From Orientia tsutsugamushi (GTDB lineage Bacteria; Pseudomonadota; Alphaproteobacteria; Rickettsiales; Rickettsiaceae): a stretch of 64,000 bases of DNA. The DNA lies in assembly GCF_900327275.1 (NCBI RefSeq), contig NZ_LS398548.1:434001-498000 (forward strand), given 5' to 3'. The translations under genes were made by a program, and so were the position numbers. The notes below the pieces were generated by a model, which saw only the letters and a list, made by a program, of their open reading frames with translations, did not search any database and had not been told where the DNA came from. Every line of letters begins with the position of its first letter. Position 1 is the stretch's first letter. This document shows, one piece after another, positions 54,278 to 63,145 of this stretch.

Positions 54278-54733
54278 CTAAGATACAAGCTCAAGTTTAT
54301 ACTGAACATTGAGAAGGCCATTCTTTAAGGCCTCAATATCCTTAACATGGCCGCACCATTCTTGACGAAAACTGTTCCATTTTAAGCCATGAAGGCGAAT
54401 GTAGCGCTTAGTGTTTTCGTCTGGTTCAGAGGCAAATTTTAAAATCACGGCAGCTTTATTTTGCTGTTCTTTATCAAAAATATCTTTACCTATTGTAGTC
54501 CAATGATCCTGAACATTTGGATGTTGTGTTAAAGTTTCTTTTAGTGAAACAATTGCACCAAATAAAGTATTTGTTGGTAAGTGATCAAGATTAGCTTTAG
54601 CAAGTAATCCACCCATTTCGATAAGACGTCGAGTACGCATTTTACGTTCTTTAATTTTAAGGTTAACCTCATCCATGATTAGCCTAGCCTTTTTTTGTTG
54701 AAGAGTAATTTTTTTCTGCATAAGATTTGCCAT
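54278..54733 (-). CDS. TraD_Ti-like relaxosome accessory protein (right arm)
   Basis: 151 residues with ERKMRTRRLIEMGGLLAKANL and the same C-terminal half as 10096-10551. The last residues (QYKLELVS) differ from the left gene and from the nearby remnant (both with SIELVV-type ends), showing that this copy comes from a different RAGE lineage. It is in the normal position beside the group II intron and traA. Confidence 0.75.
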   Translation of the reverse strand: MANLMQKKITLQQKKARLIMDEVNLKIKERKMRTRRLIEMGGLLAKANLDHLPTNTLFGAIVSLKETLTQHPNVQDHWTTIGKDIFDKEQQNKAAVILKFASEPDENTKRYIRLHGLKWNSFRQEWCGHVKDIEALKNGLLNVQYKLELVS

Positions 54734-54926
54734 GTTAGTAATTCAGAAAGATAAAAAAATCAGGCAAGAATATATCAAAATAAAATTCCAGTAAAGAAAA
54801 AAAACCGCGCCTACCAAACCAACATCAAATAATTATAGTCAAAAAAACGTGAATTCAAGGTTAGAAGCTTCATTAAAGAATAAGCTTAAGCGGGTAGGTA
54901 AGCGCAGAAGCGCTTTTCCTCCCAAA

Positions 54927-54960
54927 GAACCGTACAAGCGAATTACTCCGCATACGGCTC
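54927..54960 (-). ncRNA. Group II intron domain V (right arm)
   Basis: Identical by eye to the 34-nt domain V at 9869-9902. Confidence 0.9.
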
Positions 54961-56658
54961 AAGCAATTTACAAACAGCTGCAATAAGTTGTCCGCGATTA
55001 CTGTGTACTTGTCGATGGCAGTTTTCATGCAATAAGCACAAATTGTTAATATGGTCAGTGCCACCACATCTTATAGGTGTTATATGATGTACATGAACAC
55101 TTTCACCATTATCTATTAAATCAAAACAAACAAGACATTTACCCTTTTGTCTACGCCAAAGAATCTGCCTAGATTTAAACAAATACTTAGGGCTATCAGC
55201 CTGACGTTTATGCCAATATTCTCTAAGTTTTGAATTATCAGGAGAAGATTTACCTTTAACAAGAATATGTCGTTTAATCGTTGTCCATTGTAATTTCCAT
55301 AGATATAGATCTTTATTCATAAAGACCCAATTATCATTTCTGCCTTTAATGCGACCCCAATACTTTTTCTTAAGCCATTCCCAGGATTTTTTAGGATGTT
55401 TTCTACATACGAATCTTGCTTGCTAAATCCACATCCAACAGTCTAAATTGGAAAAAATTTTCTTGGACACAACTTTGTTGAAATAACTGCACCATCCAAA
55501 TATTTTAGAATTTAGATTATCAATTATTCTATCAATATTCCATGAGAAACTTTTTTTCCATTCTATTGACATTCGTTTTTTAAACGACTTTATAGAGTCT
55601 TTAGACGGTTTAACTAGTAGAGCTACACCTCTTCTTGTACTATTGGTTTTATATTGTCGAATATTAAATCCAAGGAAATCAAAACCTTCATTAATATGAA
55701 GTATCCTGGTTTTTTCCTTTGACAATTCTAAGCCTCTAATACTTAACCAATCATTAATAATACTTTTGGCTCTGATACATGAGCTTTCTGACTTAGCGCA
55801 AACGACAAAATCATCAGCGTATCTCACTAAAGCATATTCGGATTTAGAATATAGGTGATCATACTTATTATAGATAATATTAAGTATATCACTCATTCCA
55901 TGAAGAGTTATGTTTAAAAGTAATGGAGAAATTAATCCACCTTGTGGAGTACCAGCTGTTGTTTTGATAATTTGATAATCCTGCATTACACCAGATTTAA
56001 GCCATGCTTGAATCCAATTACGAGCAGGGAAATTTCCTATAATTTTCAAAAGAAAATTATGATCAATATTATCAAATGCTCCTTTAATATCAGCATCTAA
56101 TATCCAATTTCTATTGGTTCCATGTCGAATAATACCAGATATTCTCTGTATTGCATCGTGAGCGCTACGTCCAGGTCTAAAGCCATAGCTGCAACCTTCA
56201 AACTTAGCTTCCCAATATGGTTCAAGTGCTGATTTTACAACAGCCTGTCTACACCTATCCAAAATAGTTGGCAAGCCTAAAGGTCTAGATTCGCCATTAC
56301 TTTTTGGTATGTATACACGCTTAATCGGTTTTACAGATGATAGATTATTATCTGCTAACTTTTCCATCAACAGACTCCTTTCTTTATCTGTCTTAACAAC
56401 TATTTTATCAATTCCAGGACTTTTTCGTCCTTTGTTGATTTGAGTAACACGTCTTATAGCAAGTAACCTATTTGCTCTTGATTTTAACATCAATCTTTGT
56501 AAGTTACGTACTAACTTCATATTACCATTTGCAGATGCCCTATAAATACGTCTACGAAGATTATTAACCTTTTGTATAATTTCTTTCCAGTCTATTGAAT
56601 GCCAATAGATTTTCTTGAAATTATCTTTAGTCTCAATTGTTACATTTGCGTTTAGCAT
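54943..56658 (-). pseudogene. Group II intron RT/maturase with internal stop
   Basis: 571 codons in register with the left copy, but codon 412 is TAG (55423-55425) where the left copy has CGA (Arg). The truncated 411-residue product keeps the RT domain (YADDFVV) but ends inside the maturase domain and loses the HNH domain. Within 17 nt there are five differences, all transitions, against almost none elsewhere. Confidence 0.88.
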
Positions 56659-57227
56659 CCAACTTTTCCAATTAATTCATAATCTTGTTTACCTATTTAG
56701 GGTAAATCACCAGTCTTAAGTTAGCATCATTTCTGATTAGCATATAAATGCCTATACACTCAGTTATTAATTTCTGTAGTCTTTCGACTTAGTGTCATTT
56801 GCTTTCTAAGACCTCTCTTACCTACTATCAGTTGCCTAATAATAGGCTTACCATGTTTCACTCATCAGAGAGACGTTAAGTTGGTTATCTTCTTTATACC
56901 GAGGAGCTGGCATTTTTAAAGAAGGCTGCGTATTCCTTCTTACAGCTAAGCTTTTCAGCTTTATCCTTATAACAGAATTTATCTGGAGTATCTGCTTCTG
57001 CATTGACGATATTTTCCATACGAAGATTCACTTTCGTTTAACCAATTTTAACTTTACCTTGCCCCTATTTCCCATCCAGATTAGTACTTTAGTTAGGCTT
57101 TCTATCGCGCTTAGTACAAGACCGTTACCAATCTCGCACCGCAATAGCGGTAACTAAGGTTTAAATGCAACCTTGCTACATTTCTGTAGTCTCTGTTTGA
57201 GCGACCTCATGTCGCACTACGCAATAT

Positions 57228-57245
57228 GCAATCGATAAAGATTGC
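57228..57245 (-). other. Covarying hairpin, candidate oriT arm (right arm)
   Basis: Read on the minus strand, arms GCAATC and GATTGC with loop TTTATC, then ATATTGCGTA and the intron. Two of six pairs are compensatory relative to 7585-7602. The surrounding 14-bp palindrome is at 57254-57267. Confidence 0.45.
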
Positions 57246-57253
57246 TGCTAAAA

Positions 57254-57267
57254 AATGAGTACTCATT
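57254..57267. promoter_or_regulatory. 14-bp perfect palindrome upstream of traA (right arm)
   Basis: AATGAGTACTCATT, identical to 7563-7576 although the hairpin beside it differs. Confidence 0.35.
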
Positions 57268-57340
57268 AACCGATTGAATGTTAAAAAAAAAGAAGTTTGT
57301 GCTAGCAAAATCAAAAAAACCATGCTAACTTAAAACTCAG

Positions 57341-60160
57341 GTGAGAATTGGTATTGAGATAGCTATACAGTTTACAAGGGTTGAATTTTTAAGTAGAAGT
57401 ACAGGAGGTGATAGTTGTCGTAAGGCAGCGTATAATGCAAGAACTATTGTTAAAAATAAGCAAACAGGTATAAGGTATAACTTCTCTCGTAAGAAAGATA
57501 ACGTATATCATACAGTGCTGATACCGGATTATGTAAAACAAGAATTCAAGAATATTCAAACATTAATGAATGAGGTAGAACGAACCGCAAAAGACCCAAA
57601 CAGCCAGTTGTTGAAGGATATCGTAATAGCGTTGCCAGATGAGAAGGAGCTAAATTTAGAGCATAGAATAGAACTAACTCATCGAATAGTTGATGCAATG
57701 GAATGGGTGCAAAATGGTCTTGGAGTACAGATAGACATTCATAAGCCTCAAATAGGAGATAAAAACTGGCATGCACATATATTGCTCACTATGAGAAGAT
57801 TTAGAAAAGATGGAACTGGTTTAGGAGATAGAGCAGTAGATTTAAACCCAAAAATCATAACAGTTAATGGCAAAAAGGTTGTTATTAAAGATTCCAAGAT
57901 GATTCATGAAATAGCAAAAGAAGAAACTAATGCATATTTCGCTGAATTAGGCTTGCCATATAGAGTTGACGAGACAAGCAAAGTACCTGGAAAGCATATT
58001 GGACCTCGTAGAATTAGGAATTTTATTAATGAAGTATTAAATGAAAATGAGTTACGTAAAGAGGCTCATTTGAAGATTATTAATGATGCTGACGTAATAA
58101 CAGATTCTATAACACATTACAAATCTATTTTTACTAAGCAGGATGTTGAAAAAGCAGTAAAAGATATACCAGATCCAACAGCAAGAGAACAGTTAGTTCA
58201 GCAAGTGCTTAGTTCAAATAGAATACTAGAGTTATACCATGATGATGGTGAAAGTAGCAAATATTTTACGACAATTGAGGTTCGAAATGAGGAGACGAGA
58301 ATAATCAGAATAGCTAATAAAATCAATGATCAGGTTTATTACAACAACATTTACAATCTTAAAAGTGATATCGAAGGTCTAGCAAATGTTAGTGAGGAAC
58401 AGAAACAAGCGCTAAGGCATATTTTGCTTAGCACTAGTGGAGTTAGAGTCTTGAGAGGAAGAGCTGGTACAGGAAAATCTTATGTTTTAGCAAAAGCGCA
58501 TAAGCTCGCAACAAATCGTGGACAAAAAGTTATTGGTATTGCTCCTACTCATAAGGCAGTATCAGAGCTGAGGAGCAAAGGTTATACAGAGGTCTATACA
58601 GTAAAAGGATTTTTATATAATCGAAAAAAAATTTTTATGCAAGACAGCTTAATAGTAGTAGATGAAGCTGGAATGGTAGGTACTAAAGCTTATGCAGAGC
58701 TGTTTAGAGTAGTTAGAAACAATAATTGTCAACTGATACTTGCTGGGGATGAAAAACAGTTAGCTTCAATAGAAAGAGGCGGAATGTTTGAGATGCTGAG
58801 TAATATTTTTGGTTCACATGTTTTAGTAAATATTCGAAGACAAAGTGAAAACTGGAGCAGAGAAGCAGCAATGGAGTTTGCTGAGAGTAATATTTTAAGC
58901 GGTATAACCTTACTGAGGCAAAATAACTGCGTTAGGTTTGATAATACGTTGCAGGACTCAATGAGTAAGTTAATATACAACTGGAGTCTAAGCAAATTTA
59001 AACCACATGAAAAATTGGTAATTACAGTACGTAATAAAGATGTCGACATTCTTAATTCAAGTATTAGGTCTTTGTTAAAAGCAAATGGTACGCTAAAAGG
59101 CACAGAATATGAGCGTTCTATTGATGGAAGGAAAAAGTCATATATGGCAGGAGATAGAATCGTATTTCAAAAAAGCTATAAGGATTTACAAATACAAAAT
59201 AGTGAATTTGCAACTTTAACTTCGGTTAGTAAAAATAAATTTATAGCTAAGACAGACACAGGAAAAGAAGTGAGTTTTGATCCTAGTGAAATACAATTTA
59301 AACATGGCTATGCAAGTACTGTTTATAAGGTCCAGGGAGCTTCTATAAAAGATGTATACGTTTTGCATAACGGAGTAAGTAATATAAGCAGCTCATACGT
59401 AGCTATGACAAGGCATATTAAGAGCTTAAAGTTATATTGCAATAATGAAGCTACTGGAAGCATTAACAGTTTAATAAATCAGCTCAGCAGACCAAATGAG
59501 AAATCAGCTAGCATAACTCTGAAAACTGCTCATGATTTTGAGAAAGAACGGACAAAGACAACTGTTTTTAGTAAAATTGAAAACTGGTTTAAGTCTATAA
59601 TCAATGATATCAATGATAGATCTCATGTGAATAAAGAATATTATCATTTTACCGCCAAACCAGAGGAAGAAGCTAAAGTAGAAAAAGTCCAGCTCAAAGA
59701 TATTTCTACTCCATTATTTATGCAGATCAAAGAACAAAGACAATATGATTATGATGTAACCATTCTGTCAGCAGAAGGAAAAACGATATCAAGTTTTCAG
59801 GAAGCTGGCATTGATAGCAGAATGGTATATAGCTCAAATGTAAATAATTTAAAGTATTATCAGCCATTTCAAGGAGAAAAGATTCTTATAGCTGCAAATA
59901 ATGATAAACAAAATAAAGAATATGTAAGCACTATAAACGAGGCTGCAAAAGTACTGACAAGCAAAGGAGCAATTACTAGCATCGTAATTCATTCAGAAGG
60001 TGAAGATTTTAACGAAATGCTAAAAAATAAAGGAGCCACAGCTGTTAAGGAGCTTATGATACCTGAAATCATGAAGTTAATTAATACTCAGAACGTAAAA
60101 ACAGAGTCTGAACAAGTGGTGAAAACTGACATAGCTCAAAAAATTGGACTTAGACGGTAG
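57341..60160 (+). CDS. TraA, Ti-type conjugative relaxase / helicase (right arm)
   Basis: 939 residues from a GTG. The ATG used for the left protein (MAIQ) is ATA here, so initiation must use this GTG, preceded only by AAAACTCAG, or a rare codon. Relaxase ~1-225 with AAYNARTI and KNWHAHILLT is visibly diverged from the left allele (e.g. GKHIGPRRIRNF for GKHIGNIKYIEIRN), while helicase motifs GRAGTGKS, VVDEAGMVG and AMTRH and the C-terminus are nearly identical. A short stretch near residue 755 (KVFSKV) and one near 790 are deleted compared with the left. Helicase motif YKAQGAS reads YKVQGAS. Confidence 0.85.
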   Translation: MRIGIEIAIQFTRVEFLSRSTGGDSCRKAAYNARTIVKNKQTGIRYNFSRKKDNVYHTVLIPDYVKQEFKNIQTLMNEVERTAKDPNSQLLKDIVIALPDEKELNLEHRIELTHRIVDAMEWVQNGLGVQIDIHKPQIGDKNWHAHILLTMRRFRKDGTGLGDRAVDLNPKIITVNGKKVVIKDSKMIHEIAKEETNAYFAELGLPYRVDETSKVPGKHIGPRRIRNFINEVLNENELRKEAHLKIINDADVITDSITHYKSIFTKQDVEKAVKDIPDPTAREQLVQQVLSSNRILELYHDDGESSKYFTTIEVRNEETRIIRIANKINDQVYYNNIYNLKSDIEGLANVSEEQKQALRHILLSTSGVRVLRGRAGTGKSYVLAKAHKLATNRGQKVIGIAPTHKAVSELRSKGYTEVYTVKGFLYNRKKIFMQDSLIVVDEAGMVGTKAYAELFRVVRNNNCQLILAGDEKQLASIERGGMFEMLSNIFGSHVLVNIRRQSENWSREAAMEFAESNILSGITLLRQNNCVRFDNTLQDSMSKLIYNWSLSKFKPHEKLVITVRNKDVDILNSSIRSLLKANGTLKGTEYERSIDGRKKSYMAGDRIVFQKSYKDLQIQNSEFATLTSVSKNKFIAKTDTGKEVSFDPSEIQFKHGYASTVYKVQGASIKDVYVLHNGVSNISSSYVAMTRHIKSLKLYCNNEATGSINSLINQLSRPNEKSASITLKTAHDFEKERTKTTVFSKIENWFKSIINDINDRSHVNKEYYHFTAKPEEEAKVEKVQLKDISTPLFMQIKEQRQYDYDVTILSAEGKTISSFQEAGIDSRMVYSSNVNNLKYYQPFQGEKILIAANNDKQNKEYVSTINEAAKVLTSKGAITSIVIHSEGEDFNEMLKNKGATAVKELMIPEIMKLINTQNVKTESEQVVKTDIAQKIGLRR

Positions 60161-60226
60161 TGCTGAAGATTTGAAATTGAATGTAAGCTATTCATTCACA
60201 GGGCGAATTACAAAATGAGATAAAAA

Positions 60227-60355
60227 ATGATAACCGAAAGCGATTTTTGTAATTCGCATTATGCCTTGCTAAGAGAATATTGGAAGCGCTGGAATTTTGA
60301 AGATCTGCATCTGTTAGAAAACTATCTCAATAATCACTTAGCAATAAAATTATAA
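60227..60355 (+). CDS. Small ORF, 42 residues (right arm)
   Basis: Same product as 4427-4555 (MITESDFCNSHYALLREYWK start), located between traA and the primase-like gene. Conservation in both arms is weak evidence by itself because the whole arm is conserved. Confidence 0.45.
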   Translation: MITESDFCNSHYALLREYWKRWNFEDLHLLENYLNNHLAIKL

Positions 60356-60423
60356 TTCAAACGGTAAAAATATCAAATATTTATACCACAAAACAATTTA
60401 GTGATGCGAAGGTGAGGTTTTAT

Positions 60424-62529
60424 ATGACTGACAAAATCAATGATTCAAATAATTTCAATAACATTCATAATTTAAAAACAGAGATAGAAAATTCTAAGGC
60501 TAACAGCTGGAACCACAACGTGGCTGTAAAGCTGACAAATGGTGATATTGCTGATGGCATAGTGCTACTTAGTGATAATAATAGCTTGAGAGCTGATAAC
60601 ACTCTAAAAGAATCAATAAACCAATTAATCAATGATTGGAAAAATAGTAAATTTGAGCTGCAGGATCGTTTGATAATTGCTGACCATAAAGAAGCTGAAA
60701 ATATTAATCAACACATCAGAAACTACATGAAGGAAAATGGTGCTCTGAAAGGTCCAGAATACAGCATTTTAATTTCAGGAGCTGAATCAAAAAAATATGC
60801 TAACTACATGGCTGGAGACCGAATTGTATTTCAAACAAACGATAATGATTTACAAATACAAAACAGTGAATTTGCAACTCTAGTATCAATTGATGAAAAT
60901 AAGTTTGTAGCTAAGACAGATACAGGAAACGAGGTAAGCTTTGATTTGAATAAAATAAGCTTTAAACATGGATATGCTACAACAGTTTGTAACCCACAAA
61001 CAGCTGTCAAAAAAGATGTATATGTTCTTCATAATAATGGTGTAGGAATAGAAAGTTCTAACATAAGCATGATAGGGAATGCAGAGCAAGTACGGCTGTA
61101 CTACAATGTGCAAGCTACAAAAAATGTTGCTAACCTAATAGAGCAGCTTAGCACAGCTAAGACAGACTCTATCAATTCAAAAGAGGAGAATAATGATGTT
61201 CAAGCAAATGAAGTAAGGCAATATCAATCTGCTCAAAACTATAGAAAAAACGATTATTATTCAAATAGCAAGGAAGAACTACAAAAATTGAGGGATGCAA
61301 TAGCTTATAGAGCTGACACTATAGCTCGTGATATTCTTGGAGATCCAAATAACCGCCTATCTAAACACGGAAGATTACGTTGGGAAGACACTGGCAAAAT
61401 ACAAGTAACCACCGAGGGCAAGTACGCTGGACAATGGTATGACTTCAGCACAGGACAAGGTAGTAATTTATTATCTCTGCTTCAAAGAGAAAGAGGAGGC
61501 AGCTTTTTTGAGGCAAAGGAATATTTGAAAAGTATGGTTGGAATGTCTAATATTAGTCAACGGTATCAGAGACCGCCTAAGACTGACGATTCTCAACAAT
61601 ACACTCAACAATCTGAAAGTGTTAAAATCGCAAAAGTTCAAAACTTGTATGAACTATCAAGCAGAATACATGGTTATGAGATAGATACGAGCCCAAGCGC
61701 AGAAGTTGAAATAGTAAAAAAGTATCTTGAAAATCGTGGTATTACTTTTGACAAAAGCACCGCAAGTTCAGACTTAAAAGCAAGTATACTGTTTGATACT
61801 CAAACGAGAGAAAATTATCCAGCATTGACAGCATTTGCAAGAAATTCAAAAGGAGAAATTACAGGAGTACAGGCCGTATATCTAAATTCGGCAGGAGATA
61901 AGGCGAATATTTCAATTAACAGAAGATCTTTCGGTAAAATCAGCGGATCGTTCATAACAATCGCAAAGCGAAATGCGAATGACCCTAATATAACAATTAT
62001 AGCAGAAGGCGCTGAAACAGCATTGAGCTTGCAGCAAGCAGGAATTAAAGGTAATATCATTGCTAGTGCAGAAATTTCGAATTTGACAAATTATTCACCA
62101 TTTCCTGGTGAAAAAATCATCATTGCAGCAGATAATGATAGCAAAAATTCTCTAACTAATAATACTGTAATTAAAGCTGCAAAAATATTAGAAATGAAGG
62201 AAGCAATAACTTGTATAGTTAAACCACCAGAAAATGGTGATTTTAATAATCTGCTGCAAAGTTGTGGAGACCAGTCAATTAGAGACATTATAGAACCTGA
62301 AATTACTAAACTGACTAAGGCAGTTGAAACAACCAAACTTACTCAAACAGAAAATAATAGTATAGCAAAACAAAATGATATTACGAATGTTAAAGAATTG
62401 TATAATAAATCGTCATCTCTATACTACTTTAAACAAGAAGAGGAAGCTAAGGTGGAAACGATAGTTGTGAATAAATATTCAGAAAACCATACAGGAATTT
62501 ATAGTTCAAAAATCTTTAATAATTCATAA
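60424..62529 (+). CDS. Helicase-fossil / primase / Toprim protein (right arm)
   Basis: 701 residues from the ATG after AAGGTGAGG. Same domain order as 2250-4358. The primase-like segment (GRLRWEDTGKIQ, SSLSSLQRERGG-type region, residues ~300-390) carries most differences from the left allele; the Toprim part (EGAETAL, ADND) is identical by eye. The patchy divergence suggests recombination with other RAGE copies. Confidence 0.7.
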   Translation: MTDKINDSNNFNNIHNLKTEIENSKANSWNHNVAVKLTNGDIADGIVLLSDNNSLRADNTLKESINQLINDWKNSKFELQDRLIIADHKEAENINQHIRNYMKENGALKGPEYSILISGAESKKYANYMAGDRIVFQTNDNDLQIQNSEFATLVSIDENKFVAKTDTGNEVSFDLNKISFKHGYATTVCNPQTAVKKDVYVLHNNGVGIESSNISMIGNAEQVRLYYNVQATKNVANLIEQLSTAKTDSINSKEENNDVQANEVRQYQSAQNYRKNDYYSNSKEELQKLRDAIAYRADTIARDILGDPNNRLSKHGRLRWEDTGKIQVTTEGKYAGQWYDFSTGQGSNLLSLLQRERGGSFFEAKEYLKSMVGMSNISQRYQRPPKTDDSQQYTQQSESVKIAKVQNLYELSSRIHGYEIDTSPSAEVEIVKKYLENRGITFDKSTASSDLKASILFDTQTRENYPALTAFARNSKGEITGVQAVYLNSAGDKANISINRRSFGKISGSFITIAKRNANDPNITIIAEGAETALSLQQAGIKGNIIASAEISNLTNYSPFPGEKIIIAADNDSKNSLTNNTVIKAAKILEMKEAITCIVKPPENGDFNNLLQSCGDQSIRDIIEPEITKLTKAVETTKLTQTENNSIAKQNDITNVKELYNKSSSLYYFKQEEEAKVETIVVNKYSENHTGIYSSKIFNNS

Positions 62530-62542
62530 TTTAAGGGCAAAT

Positions 62543-63094
62543 ATGGTTTTTGATGAAGAGACTCAAAAATCCTGGCCTGCACTCACTATTTTTGTTAAAA
62601 ATGACAAAGATGAAATTACTGGAGCTAAGATATTAGCTCTGAATTCAAAAACATGTAATAAAGCTGATGTAGCTGAAAAATCTGTTGGTACAATTAGTGG
62701 GTCATTTGCTGAAATTGCTCAACAGAATTCAAAATACTCACCTGTAACAATCATTACAAAGGATATTGAAACAGCGTTAACCATTAGGCAAGCTGGAGTC
62801 GAAGGAAAAATCTTATGTGCAATTGAAGCCGAAAATTTGCAAAACTATAATCCTGGCCCAAAAGAAAAGATCATTCTAGCAGTTAAAAATGACGTAAATA
62901 CTGAAAAAGCTGAAAAAGTTCTGGAGGATAAGGAAGCAGTAGTCTGTACAGTCAAAAATGACTTCAATAATGTATTAAAAACTCAAGGATTATATGCTGT
63001 TAGAAATATTATCAGCCCTGAAATAAGAAAACTTAATGAAAAAATTGAATCAATACAAACTAATATACAACCAGGATTATGTCCGAAACACTAG
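62543..63094 (+). CDS. Toprim-like domain fragment (right arm)
   Basis: 183 residues, identical by eye to 1685-2236. Catalytic Glu absent (KDIETAL), acidic pair reduced (VKND). 13 bp after the preceding gene. Confidence 0.6.
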   Translation: MVFDEETQKSWPALTIFVKNDKDEITGAKILALNSKTCNKADVAEKSVGTISGSFAEIAQQNSKYSPVTIITKDIETALTIRQAGVEGKILCAIEAENLQNYNPGPKEKIILAVKNDVNTEKAEKVLEDKEAVVCTVKNDFNNVLKTQGLYAVRNIISPEIRKLNEKIESIQTNIQPGLCPKH

Positions 63095-63145
63095 GCAGAG
63101 TATGACACAGCATTTTTTATTTAAAAAACTATAGAGTGAAAAAAT

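Larger units (their letters stand above)
54892..57217 (-). mobile_element. Group II intron with interrupted maturase ORF (right arm)
   Basis: Reverse-complement counterpart of 7613-9937: 5' GTGCGAC at 57211-57217, domain V 54927-54960, domain VI ending near 54892. The RNA parts look unchanged and so could still splice if maturase is supplied from the intact left copy. The ORF carries an internal stop. Confidence 0.87.

Noticed and set aside
55423-55425. Recoded TAG (readthrough) in the maturase
   Set aside because: No evidence for suppression; the patch of neighbouring changes fits conversion or decay better.
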